11,626 nucleotides of DNA from Ignavibacteriota bacterium (lineage in GTDB: Bacteria; Bacteroidota; UBA10030; JAHEZR01). Under the pieces are notes generated by a model that was given only the letters and a program-made list of their open reading frames with translations, searched no databases and was not told the DNA's origin. The position numbers and the translations under genes were made by a program. This document shows positions 5,674-11,626 of this stretch, piece after piece. The stretch covers positions 1-11,626 of the forward strand of contig JAHEZR010000022.1 of the NCBI GenBank assembly GCA_023251005.1. The letters are read 5' to 3'. Within the stretch, counting starts at the first letter, position 1, and each line of letters begins with the position of its first letter.

Positions 5674-6720
5674 TCAGAACATCTCGATCTGCCTCTCCGA
5701 AGTACGGACGAAGTACTCAGTCGAGAGCTCTACTCTTCTCTCGTTGAGATGATACTTCTTACACGTCAAGCGGAAGAGATCCTCAATGCTTACTGCTACT
5801 TTACCCTCGCCGCGCATACGAGTTCCAAATCGACTGTCACTGAGTTTGCCTGCACGAACTTCCCGCAGCCGGTTGATGATCTTCGGCGCACGGTCAGGCA
5901 GCTCTCGCTGCAGCCAATCCAGGAACAGGGGCTCAACTGATCCGGGCAATCTCACGATAATGTATCCTGCGCTAATCGCCCCACGTGCGGCCGCCTCTCG
6001 GAGAATTGCTGGCAGCTCTTCATCTGTCAGGCCGGGAATGATTGGTGCAGCATTCACACCGACAGGAATCCGATTGCTGGCCAAAATTTCGAGAGCCTCG
6101 AGTCGCTTGGCTGGTGTTGAGGTGCGCGGCTCCATCACTCGGACTAATTCCGGATCAAGAGTGGTTATGGAAATGCGAATGTGAACGAGGTTTAGCAATG
6201 CTAATTCCCGCAGGATGTCAATGTCGCGGGTGATGAGAAAATTCTTCGTGATGATCTCCACGGGGTTGCAGTATTTGAGGAAGGCCTCGAGGCAGCGGCG
6301 TGTTAGCTGAAGCTTTCGCTCAATCGGTTGGTAGGGGTCCGTGTTCCCAGAAAATGCAATGACCTGCGCCTGCCAGGATTTTCGTTTAAAGGTCTCCTCA
6401 AGTAATTGAGGAGCGTCCGGCTTCACAAGAATTTTCGATTCGAAATCAATACCTGCTGAAAATCCGAGGTACTCATGGGACGGTCGAGCATAACAATAAA
6501 TGCACCCGTGCTCGCAGCCGCGGTATGGATTGATGCTGTAGGTGAAGCCGAGGTCGGGGCTGTCGTTCTTCGCAAGAATCGAGCGCGACGTATCGACAAA
6601 AAACTCTGTTCTTATCGTGCGCTCGTCTTCCCATTCCTCTTCGATCGGCTCGACGTGGAGTTTCTCAAATCGATTTGGGGGGTTGAAACTCGCCCCACGT
6701 CCCTTGATGGAGTTCGGCAT
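5674..6720 (-). CDS. PA0069-type radical SAM protein (SplB-like)
   Basis: A 348-residue radical SAM protein. The cluster-binding motif CEHGCIYC (C69, C73, C76; CX3CX2C) lies in SINPYRGCEHGCIYCYARPS, the signature of the PA0069/SplB-like family (spore photoproduct lyase relatives, often annotated only as Rv2578c/PA0069 family). The N-terminal KGRGASFNPPNRFE (6-19) is also typical. After it come HEYLGFSAGIDFESKI (82-97), VIAFSGNTDPYQPIERK, and ITTLDPELVRVMEPRTS (about 185-205), as in radical SAM barrels. The true reaction is unknown for most members; a DNA-lesion role is only suggested by similarity to spore photoproduct lyase. No ribosome binding site lies in range of the ATG at 6720, and a promoter-like element ends five bases upstream, suggesting a leaderless transcript. 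alkD follows after 87 bases. Confidence 0.92.
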   Translation of the reverse strand: MPNSIKGRGASFNPPNRFEKLHVEPIEEEWEDERTIRTEFFVDTSRSILAKNDSPDLGFTYSINPYRGCEHGCIYCYARPSHEYLGFSAGIDFESKILVKPDAPQLLEETFKRKSWQAQVIAFSGNTDPYQPIERKLQLTRRCLEAFLKYCNPVEIITKNFLITRDIDILRELALLNLVHIRISITTLDPELVRVMEPRTSTPAKRLEALEILASNRIPVGVNAAPIIPGLTDEELPAILREAAARGAISAGYIIVRLPGSVEPLFLDWLQRELPDRAPKIINRLREVRAGKLSDSRFGTRMRGEGKVAVSIEDLFRLTCKKYHLNERRVELSTEYFVRTSERQIEMF

Positions 6721-6724
6721 GGAG

Positions 6725-6755
6725 GAAAAGTAAGGAATTCCTCCGAACGTTGCAA
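6725..6755 (-). promoter_or_regulatory. Putative promoter of the radical SAM gene, abutting its start codon
   Basis: On the minus strand TTG (6753-6755), 20 bases, TACTTTTC (6725-6732), five of six matches to TAnnTTTG. The predicted start falls at or within two bases of the ATG at 6720. A perfect 7-bp dyad GGAGGAA (6721-6727) / TTCCTCC (6738-6744) spans the -7 element and part of the spacer; because transcription would start beyond it, it is more likely an operator in DNA than an mRNA hairpin. Confidence 0.5.
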
Positions 6756-6833
6756 ACTTCCATAGAGACTCTAAGTCGAGCGGCGGTAGCCAAATTCTGC
6801 ATCTTTCTTACTCCACATGCGTTTTGTTTCTTC

Positions 6834-6864
6834 TTGTTTGCTTGGGGTTTTATTCTTAAATTTT
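6834..6864 (+). promoter_or_regulatory. Putative promoter of the GH16-like lipoprotein (TTG-N20-TAAATTTT)
   Basis: TTG (6834-6836), 20 bases, then TAAATTTT (6857-6864), five of six matches to TAnnTTTG. The expected leader is about 75 bases before ATG 6946. It is divergent from the radical SAM promoter at 6725-6755. Confidence 0.5.
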
Positions 6865-6945
6865 GTCAAAATTATCCATGCTTGAGTACGCTTCTCGTTG
6901 CGAGAAAACTCAAATACTTCCACTGGCAAATTAGGAGAAGCTATT

Positions 6946-7806
6946 ATGAAAAACTGGCTAATGCCCTTTGCAGTAGCGATAAGCCTCCTCGGTGTGGCCT
7001 TCTTTCTCGCCGCCTGCGGCAATCAAGATGCTCCAATTGTTTCGTCGGAGTCTCCGCAGCAAGGGTTGTCCGCGGTTGCAATTCAAACGGGCAATGGTAG
7101 CAACCTAGCGGGCGATGCAGGAGCGACTAACCCTCGAGCGGTCGTGGCCACAAAAACAGTGAATTTCTCCGGTCACGATTGGGCTTTGAAGGTAAGCTCT
7201 GGAAAAGTTGGCCCGGGCCCGAATCTTTTTTCCGATAGTCCCCAAAACATTTGGGTTGATAGTCTCAAACGTTTGCATTTACGGATAACAAAACAGAAAG
7301 GTCGCTGGTATTGTGCCGAGGTCGTCTCTGTGGAATCCTTCAGCTATGGAACCTACCGTTTCTACCTCGATAGTCCCGTCGATGCTCCCGATCCAAACGT
7401 CGTCCTAGGCCTCTTCACCTGGAACGACGATACCTCATACAATCACCGCGAGATTGATATTGAGTTCTCTCGATGGGGCAGCGCGAACAACCAAAATGCA
7501 CAGTATGTAGTGCAACCTTATACGCTCCCGCAGAACATCCTTCGCTTTCAAGAACCATCTGGTTTGAACCAATCTACTCATAGCTTCTTATGGAAGAGCG
7601 ACGCGGTATCGTTCAAGAGCCTCAAAGGGCTCAACGCCACCGCCCCGGATTCAAGCTACATCATCAAGCAATGGGTGTTCACGGGAACCGTGCCTCAAGC
7701 AGGGGGCGAGAATGCGCGTATGAACCTGTGGCTGTTCCGAGGGCGGCCCCCCACGAATGGCCAGGAAGCTGAAATCATCGTCAATAAATTCGAAATCGTT
7801 CATTGA
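6946..7806 (+). CDS. Lipoprotein with GH16-like (concanavalin-type) beta-sandwich domain
   Basis: A 286-residue predicted lipoprotein. The signal peptide ends in lipobox LAAC (residues 21-24), so the mature protein should be anchored by its N-terminal Cys. A low-complexity Ser/Gly/Ala linker (about 30-70) leads to a domain with NFSGHDWALKVSSGKVGPGPN (73-93), SFSYGTYRFYLDSPVD (131-146) and VLGLFTWNDD...NHREIDIEFSRWG (153-178). E169-I-D171-I-E173 matches the ExDxE catalytic pattern of glycoside hydrolase family 16 (nucleophile, helper Asp, acid/base), so beta-glucan or related polysaccharide cleavage is possible. Substrate cannot be inferred, and a purely binding role is not excluded. I chose ATG 6946 because GGAG lies eight bases upstream and the signal peptide starts there; an in-frame start at 6898 would spoil the signal. 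Confidence 0.8.
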   Translation: MKNWLMPFAVAISLLGVAFFLAACGNQDAPIVSSESPQQGLSAVAIQTGNGSNLAGDAGATNPRAVVATKTVNFSGHDWALKVSSGKVGPGPNLFSDSPQNIWVDSLKRLHLRITKQKGRWYCAEVVSVESFSYGTYRFYLDSPVDAPDPNVVLGLFTWNDDTSYNHREIDIEFSRWGSANNQNAQYVVQPYTLPQNILRFQEPSGLNQSTHSFLWKSDAVSFKSLKGLNATAPDSSYIIKQWVFTGTVPQAGGENARMNLWLFRGRPPTNGQEAEIIVNKFEIVH

Positions 7807-7938
7807 TCACTGATACTATACTGTGGAGCTTGGCTTCATTTTTTCTTTGGCGGTGTTATTAATGGCAACGACAATAGAGGATTTTTGGGGCAGGAAGGGC
7901 CCGCCTCAGCACAAAATTATCCACGAAAGGAGTTCTCG

Positions 7939-8643
7939 ATGAAATATGCGGCGACCGCAGCACTCTGCGTCGTACTGTTAGCATGCCAGAGCCACACGCA
8001 GCAGACGTCCAAGCTGAAGAACCAAAAAGACAGTCTTAGCTATAGCATCGGAGTGAACATCGGCAAGAGTTTTAAGCAGCAATCGATCGACGTCGACCCG
8101 AATCTCCTCACTCAGGGAATCAAAGACGAGATCGCCGGCGGCAAGATGATGCTTACCGAGGACGAAGCTCAAGCAGTCTTAGCGACCTTCCAAAAAGAGA
8201 TGGTCGCAAAGCACGACGAGACGACTAAAGCTGTAGCCGAGAAAAACAAAAACGACGGAAGCGCGTTCCTCGTGGAAAACAAGAAAAAAGATGGCATCGT
8301 TACGTTGCCCAGCGGCTTGCAGTACAAAGTACTGGCAATGGGCACTGGGAAAAAACCAAAAGCCACGGAGACTGTCAGCGTGAATTACCGCGGAACGTTG
8401 ATTGACGGCACAGAGTTCGACAACTCATATAAGCGTGGTCAACCGGCAACGTTTGAGGTTAATGGCGTTATCAAAGGGTGGACAGAGGCGCTACAGCTCA
8501 TGCCTGTCGGATCGAAATGGCAGCTGTTCCTCTCTTCCGATCTTGCCTACGGCGAGCGCGGCGCGGGTCAAGTAATTCCGCCGGACGCAACCTTGATTTT
8601 GGAAGTTGAGTTGCTCTCGATTAGTGAGAAGATGAGTCGGTGA
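7939..8643 (+). CDS. FKBP-type peptidyl-prolyl cis-trans isomerase lipoprotein (Mip/FkpA-like)
   Basis: A 234-residue folding helper that isomerises Xaa-Pro bonds in proteins outside the inner membrane. The signal peptide ends in lipobox LLAC (residues 13-16). The N-terminal dimerisation region is typical of Mip/FkpA: KDSLSYSIGVNIGKSFKQQ (30-48), DPNLLTQGIKDEIAGG, then a charged helix rich in Lys/Glu (about 75-118). The FKBP domain covers 123-229 with TVSVNYRGTLIDGTEFDNSY (145-164), VIKGWTEALQLMPVG (177-191), AYGERGAG and VIPPDATLILEVELLSI. Active-site residues Y150, F160, D161, F172, V177, I178, W181 and Y204 are all present, so it should be active. AAAGGAG lies six bases before ATG 7939. 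The 132-base gap before it holds no clear promoter of the local type, so it could be read through from the preceding gene. Confidence 0.95.
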   Translation: MKYAATAALCVVLLACQSHTQQTSKLKNQKDSLSYSIGVNIGKSFKQQSIDVDPNLLTQGIKDEIAGGKMMLTEDEAQAVLATFQKEMVAKHDETTKAVAEKNKNDGSAFLVENKKKDGIVTLPSGLQYKVLAMGTGKKPKATETVSVNYRGTLIDGTEFDNSYKRGQPATFEVNGVIKGWTEALQLMPVGSKWQLFLSSDLAYGERGAGQVIPPDATLILEVELLSISEKMSR

Positions 8644-8702
8644 GTTTAACCCTGTCCTATTAAAATTTTTAATCGAAGAGGGCTGTAAGACCTAACTTCA
8701 CA

Positions 8703-8732
8703 TTGAAAAGCAACGATTTCTTCTTACATTCG
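8703..8732 (+). promoter_or_regulatory. Putative promoter of the SnoaL-like gene (TTG-N19-TACATTCG)
   Basis: TTG (8703-8705), 19 bases, then TACATTCG (8725-8732), five of six matches to TAnnTTTG. The expected transcription start near 8739 leaves a leader of about 42 bases before ATG 8781. Confidence 0.5.
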
Positions 8733-8780
8733 AGGACACAGATTCAACAAGTTACAAACAACAATTGAAGGAGGTTCGCT

Positions 8781-9374
8781 ATGAAACACCTTCATCCTCT
8801 CCACAAAAACCTTCTGAGAATCATGCCTGGCACTCGGAAAAACATCGTTGTTGTCTTTGTTCTGGGGTTGATCGTGATCGGACTCGCTAGCTGTACAAAC
8901 AGGGCGGATCAAGAGGAACTCAAGAAATTCAGAGATGAAAAAGCATTGATCGAAACATATCTTACACGTTTCGACTCCTTAGACTTTGACGTATTCAGCA
9001 ACCAAAAATGGGATTTGTTACATGTAAGTCATGGAGATGATATCGTCGTTAACTGGCCCGACGGTCATCATACCAACGGCATCGCAAGACACATTGAAGA
9101 CCTCAAAGCAATGTTTGTGTTTGCACCCGACACAAAGGTTGAATCACATCCTATCAAATTCGGTTCCGGCGAATGGACTTGTGTAACCGGTGTAATGAGC
9201 GGAACGTTTTCCAAGCCTATGCCCATCGGAAACGGAAAAACGATTCCGCCTACGGGAAATAAATTCAAACTGCCCATGGCCACCATTGCCCATTGGAAAG
9301 ATGGCAGAATGACTGAAGAATCATTATTTTGGGACAATGGTGAATTCATGAAACAGATTGGGTTGGCAAAGTAG
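8781..9374 (+). CDS. SnoaL-like (NTF2-fold) lipoprotein
   Basis: A 197-residue protein. A long basic N-terminus (residues 1-20) and hydrophobic run (VVVFVLGLIVIG, 23-34) lead to lipobox LASC (35-38), so it is predicted to be a lipoprotein. The mature part resembles SnoaL-like polyketide-cyclase/ester-cyclase proteins: helix EKALIETYLTRFDSLDFDVF (53-72), DDIVVNWPDGHHTNGIARHIEDLKAMF (86-112), and late strands LPMATIAHWKDGRMTEESLFWDNGEFMKQIGL (164-195), where the EESLFWDN block is typical. NTF2-fold proteins use a conical pocket for small ligands; the substrate is unknown. AAGGAGG lies six bases before the ATG, which strongly supports this start. It has its own promoter and is followed 22 bases later by a terminator-like hairpin. 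Confidence 0.85.
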   Translation: MKHLHPLHKNLLRIMPGTRKNIVVVFVLGLIVIGLASCTNRADQEELKKFRDEKALIETYLTRFDSLDFDVFSNQKWDLLHVSHGDDIVVNWPDGHHTNGIARHIEDLKAMFVFAPDTKVESHPIKFGSGEWTCVTGVMSGTFSKPMPIGNGKTIPPTGNKFKLPMATIAHWKDGRMTEESLFWDNGEFMKQIGLAK

Positions 9375-9396
9375 TTTGTCATCGATAAAAACAGGG

Positions 9397-9438
9397 CAGC
9401 TCGGAGCAGCGCAATGTTGCTTCGGGCTGTTTGCTTTC
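9397..9438 (+). terminator. Probable terminator hairpin after the SnoaL-like gene (part of repeat copy A)
   Basis: A 12-bp stem (9397-9408 with 9418-9429, two G-U pairs) around a 9-base loop is followed by TTTGCTTTCT. Its place directly after a gene suits a Rho-independent terminator, though the T run is interrupted. It forms the left part of the 87-base structured repeat also found at 11414. Confidence 0.6.
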
Positions 9439-9461
9439 TGACGTAGAGCATTGTACCTTGA
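9431..9461 (+). promoter_or_regulatory. Putative promoter of the dioxygenase-aldo/keto reductase operon
   Basis: TTG (9431-9433), 20 bases, TACCTTGA (9454-9461). Transcription would begin near 9468, which rules out the in-frame TTG at 9451 as a start codon and leaves a 16-base leader to GTG 9484. It lies within repeat copy A. The -7 element matches four of six fixed positions. Confidence 0.4.
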
Positions 9462-9483
9462 TGACACCGTCTTCGACGCTGGC

Positions 9484-10356
9484 GTGAAGCGAAGAGAATT
9501 TATCAAAACATCTTTAGCGAGCTTGACAGCGATGGCAACACTGAAAGATCTGCACAGATACGGTGAGGAACTTCCTCCCTCTGAGGAAAGAATGCCCATT
9601 CTTTTTGTCGGACATGGCAACCCGATGAACGCGATTAAGGAGAACGCGTTCGCTGCGGGGTGGAGAGCCGTCGGTAAGGAGCTTCCGAAACCCCAGGCCA
9701 TTCTCTGCATTTCAGCGCATTGGGAAACGCAAGGGACATTCGTGACGTCATTGGAAAAGCCGAGAACGATCCACGATTTCTCTGGGTTCCCTCCTGAATT
9801 GTACGAAGTGCAGTATCCCGCACCGGGAAGTCCTGTCCTTGCCCGGCAGACGAAAGAGATCATCAAGAAAGCTGTCGTTGAGCTTGACAAACATTGGGGA
9901 CTTGACCACGGGTGTTGGAGTGTCGTGCGAAGGATGTATCCCGATGCCGATGTGCCCGTGCTGCAGCTAAGTCTTGACCATTTCAAATCGCCACAATGGC
10001 ATTATGAGCTGGCGAAAGACCTGGCAGAGTTACGGAAGAAGGGTGTGCTCATCATCGGCAGCGGCAACATGGTGCACAATCTGCGGATGGTGAACTGGGA
10101 GAATCCCGACGGGTCATACGATTGGGCCGAGGAGATGAACGCAAAGTTCAAGGAGCACATTCTGAACGGCAAGTACACAGACTTGATCGATTACCCGTCG
10201 CTTGGCAAAGCCGCGATGCTCTCCGTTCCGACACCCGAACATTTCCTACCCATGCTGTATGTGCTGGGTTTGAAAGAGGAGAAAGAACAGATCGAGTTCT
10301 TCAATGACCGGATGGTGATGGGCTCTGTATCGATGACGTCTTTCAAGGTTAAATAA
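9484..10356 (+). CDS. LigB-type extradiol dioxygenase, YgiD / 4,5-DOPA dioxygenase family
   Basis: A 290-residue member of the class III (LigB) extradiol dioxygenase family, which opens catechol rings using an active-site metal; YgiD homologues act on DOPA in vitro. Metal-binding and catalytic His candidates lie in [11 protein letters not shown] (H44), CISAHWET (H79), LDHG (H142), [11 protein letters not shown] (H198) and TPEHFLP (H253). The N-terminus [13 protein letters not shown] (2-14) looks like a twin-arginine motif, but the hydrophobic run after it is short, so export is uncertain. I start at GTG 9484 because MKRREFIK is the natural N-terminus and a promoter overlaps the alternative TTG 9451; neither start has a good ribosome binding site. 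The aldo/keto reductase follows after 11 bases, so they form an operon, perhaps for an aromatic or reactive carbonyl compound. Confidence 0.9.
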   Translation: MKRREFIKTSLASLTAMATLKDLHRYGEELPPSEERMPILFVGHGNPMNAIKENAFAAGWRAVGKELPKPQAILCISAHWETQGTFVTSLEKPRTIHDFSGFPPELYEVQYPAPGSPVLARQTKEIIKKAVVELDKHWGLDHGCWSVVRRMYPDADVPVLQLSLDHFKSPQWHYELAKDLAELRKKGVLIIGSGNMVHNLRMVNWENPDGSYDWAEEMNAKFKEHILNGKYTDLIDYPSLGKAAMLSVPTPEHFLPMLYVLGLKEEKEQIEFFNDRMVMGSVSMTSFKVK

Positions 10357-10367
10357 AGGATACTTAC

Positions 10368-11354
10368 GTGGAGACGCGACATCTTGGCAAGAATGGACCG
10401 GCTGTTTCAGCGATTGGGCTTGGCTGCATGGGAATGTCGGAGTTCTACGGTCCACGCAACGATGAAGAATCGATCGCGACAATACAAAGAGCATTGGACC
10501 TCGGCATCAACTTTCTCGATACAGCCGATGTGTACGGCGTGGGACACAACGAAGAATTGGTCGGGAAAGCAATCAAAGGGCATCGCGACAAAGTTTTCGT
10601 TGCAACAAAATTTGGCAACGTGCGAGGTGAAAATGGTGCGTTCCTCGGCGTCAATAGCAAGCCGGAGTATGTCCGCTCGGCTTGTGAAGCAAGTCTTCGG
10701 CGCTTAGGAGTTGAAGCGATCGACCTCTACTATCAGCACCGTGTGGATCCTGATACGCCCATCGAAGAGACTGTTGGTGCGATGGCTGAATTGGTGAAGC
10801 AAGGGAAGGTACGGTACCTTGGACTTTCAGAGGCGGCACCAGCGACGACCCGGCGTGCACACAAGGTTCATCTGATCACAGCACTGCAGACGGAGTACTC
10901 ACTCTGGACGCGCGATGTTGAAGCGGAAATCCTTGCCATGTGTTGCGAGTTAGGGATTGGATTTGTCGCGTACAGTCCGCTCGGGAGAGGGTTCTTTGCT
11001 TCGAGGTTCAAATCGGCAGCAGACTTCGCGGAAGGGGATTATCGGAAGAACCATCCCCGCTTTCAGGGAGAAAATCTCGCGAAGAATCTGAAGCTGCTGG
11101 AGAGGGTTGAGACCATCGCACGGGAGAAGGACTGCACGCCCGTGCAACTTGCCCTCGCGTGGGTGCTTACGCAAGGAAAGGATGTCGTGCCGATCCCCGG
11201 GACAAAGCGCCGAACGTACCTCGAAGAGAACGTCCGTGCTACGGAGATCGTACTGAGTGCTGATGATCTCATGCACCTCAGTGAGGCAGCACCGATAGGT
11301 GCGGCGGCAGGTGCTCGCTATCCCGTAGCTGGAATGGTTAGGGTGAATCAATGA
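10368..11354 (+). CDS. Aldo/keto reductase
   Basis: A 328-residue NADPH-dependent (alpha/beta)8-barrel oxidoreductase reducing aldehydes or ketones in the cytoplasm. The catalytic tetrad is intact: D51 and Y56 in [10 protein letters not shown]81 in VATKFG, H124 in LYYQHRVD. Other hallmarks are [15 protein letters not shown] (16-30), typical of the YakC/AKR13-like group, [30 protein letters not shown], and the cofactor-binding [16 protein letters not shown] near residues 273-288. The length is normal for the family. The start is GTG 10368; AAAGGA, overlapping the stop codon of the dioxygenase gene, sits seven bases upstream, which supports coupled translation. The hairpin of repeat copy B lies about 60 bases after the stop. 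Confidence 0.95.
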   Translation: METRHLGKNGPAVSAIGLGCMGMSEFYGPRNDEESIATIQRALDLGINFLDTADVYGVGHNEELVGKAIKGHRDKVFVATKFGNVRGENGAFLGVNSKPEYVRSACEASLRRLGVEAIDLYYQHRVDPDTPIEETVGAMAELVKQGKVRYLGLSEAAPATTRRAHKVHLITALQTEYSLWTRDVEAEILAMCCELGIGFVAYSPLGRGFFASRFKSAADFAEGDYRKNHPRFQGENLAKNLKLLERVETIAREKDCTPVQLALAWVLTQGKDVVPIPGTKRRTYLEENVRATEIVLSADDLMHLSEAAPIGAAAGARYPVAGMVRVNQ

Positions 11355-11413
11355 AGCTGAAATAGCATTACCTTGATTGCTCGCTCCCAGGCTCTGCGTG
11401 GAAAAGGAAATCT

Positions 11414-11455
11414 CGGCCCGAGGCAACTTCAACCTGTCCCGGGCTGCTTGATTTC
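11414..11455 (+). terminator. Probable terminator hairpin after the aldo/keto reductase (part of repeat copy B)
   Basis: A stem with 11 of 12 pairs (11414-11425 with 11435-11446) and a 9-base loop is followed by CTTGATTTCT. It lies 60 bases past the aldo/keto reductase stop and could end the operon, although the T run is weak. Confidence 0.5.
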
Positions 11456-11478
11456 TGCTAAAGTGTAACGTATCTTGA
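11448..11478 (+). promoter_or_regulatory. Promoter-like element in repeat copy B
   Basis: TTG (11448-11450), 20 bases, TATCTTGA (11471-11478), the same spacing as at other genes here. No intact gene start follows it in the window, so it may be inherited with the repeat rather than active. Confidence 0.3.
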
Positions 11479-11497
11479 TGACGAACTATTCGGCGAC

Positions 11498-11626
11498 GGC
11501 CTCGGGACATTTCTGATTCTCGCAATGAGCTCTGTTGGTGGCGCCTGGTTTCCCACATCCTTCATGCCCGACTTCATTCAGTCCGTCAGCAAAGTGACGA
11601 TCGTCTACTGGTCGATAGATGGGTTT
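11498..11626 (+). pseudogene. 5'-truncated ABC-2 type transporter permease fragment (continues past window)
   Basis: The frame reads GLGTFLILAMSSVGGAWFPT then SFMPDFIQSVSKVTIVYWSIDGF to the window end. A hydrophobic helix followed by GGAWFP, MP(D/E)F(I/M)Q and YW(S/A)xDGF is the usual late membrane segment of ABC-2 permeases (NatB/YhaP-like), roughly 100 residues before their C-terminus. The preceding residues SVTYLDDELFGDG are hydrophilic and part of the repeat, with a TAA stop just before. The earlier membrane segments and the start codon are therefore missing. An in-frame ATG at 11525 would make only a short tail. I read it as the 3' remnant of a broken gene; the assignment rests on 43 residues. 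Confidence 0.6.

Larger units (their letters stand above)
9397..9483 (+). repeat. Structured direct repeat, copy A (hairpin plus promoter-like tail)
   Basis: This segment aligns without gaps to 11414-11500, 2017 bp downstream; by hand count 54 of 87 positions agree, and 41 of the last 60. Both copies fold into the same 12-bp stem and 9-base loop, with a paired A-T to G-C change at one stem position. Both continue into TTG, 20 bases, TAYCTTGATGAC. Copy A ends exactly at the GTG start of the dioxygenase gene. Confidence 0.65.
11414..11500 (+). repeat. Structured direct repeat, copy B
   Basis: Gap-free partner of 9397-9483. The stem and loop sizes are identical, and the tail holds TTG (11448-11450), 20 bases, TATCTTGATGAC. 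It ends at the point where ABC-2 permease-like coding sequence begins in mid-protein. In the shared frame the two tails would read YLDDTVFDAG (A) and YLDDELFGDG (B), though neither copy has a good start codon for this. Confidence 0.65.

Noticed and set aside
9454..9480. YLDD as a reverse transcriptase YxDD motif in the repeat tails
   Set aside because: Stops lie a few codons upstream in both copies and no other reverse transcriptase motif is present nearby.
9451..9483. Upstream TTG start for the dioxygenase, adding YLDDTVFDAG
   Set aside because: The TTG lies inside the promoter-like element, has no ribosome binding site, and the natural N-terminus of the family begins at KRREFIK. Copy B has ACG, not a start codon, at the same place.
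9397..9483. Integron attC site
   Set aside because: Neither copy has the RYYYAAC/GTTRRRY core boxes and no integrase is in the window.
10950..11558. 202-codon minus-strand frame across the aldo/keto reductase end
   Set aside because: It is a shadow of the aldo/keto reductase, whose catalytic tetrad and cofactor motifs are intact in the plus frame; the shadow translation has no recognisable motif.
1..11626. tRNA, rRNA, CRISPR arrays, transposases or phage genes
   Set aside because: I saw no clover-leaf tRNA pattern, no spaced direct-repeat array, and no transposase or phage protein motifs on either strand.

Overview
The window looks like chromosomal DNA from a member of the Bacteroidota, probably near the Ignavibacteria/Chlorobi side. 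GC content is moderate. Most genes have good AGGAG-type ribosome binding sites, which are rare in classical Bacteroidetes. Upstream of eight positions there is a promoter-like pattern TTG, 19-20 bases, TAnnTT, resembling the Bacteroidota primary-sigma promoter (TTTG / TAnnTTTG). This placement is an inference. All identifications come from reading translations and motifs, with no database search.

Left half (1-6720, all minus strand). The 5' two thirds of mfd (transcription-repair coupling factor) occupies 1-1933 and runs off the window. Upstream of it lie a conserved protein of unknown function, a class I methyltransferase, a short DUF1905-like remnant and a VOC/glyoxalase-family protein; the VOC, remnant, methyltransferase and unknown genes look like one transcription unit. 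A secreted lipocalin-like protein follows with its own promoter and a clear terminator. Then come an AlkD-type DNA alkylation repair protein and a PA0069-type radical SAM protein of the SplB-like group. Mfd, AlkD and the SplB-like protein give this half a loose DNA-repair flavour, but they are not one operon.

Right half (6946-11626, plus strand). Three predicted lipoproteins follow one another: a GH16-like beta-sandwich protein, a Mip/FkpA-type FKBP peptidyl-prolyl isomerase and a SnoaL-like protein. After them is a two-gene operon of a LigB-type extradiol dioxygenase (YgiD/4,5-DOPA dioxygenase family, with a twin-arginine-like leader) and an aldo/keto reductase. The window ends in a 5'-truncated fragment of an ABC-2 type permease.

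The most unusual content is repeat DNA. The mfd gene carries, in frame, two tandem arrays of five heptamers and a cluster of small palindromes, and a third heptamer array covers its ribosome-binding region. alkD carries an in-frame hairpin insert. A pair of 87-bp structured repeats, with the same 12-bp stem, 9-base loop and promoter-like tail, flanks the dioxygenase/aldo-keto reductase pair exactly 2017 bp apart. The downstream copy abuts the broken permease.
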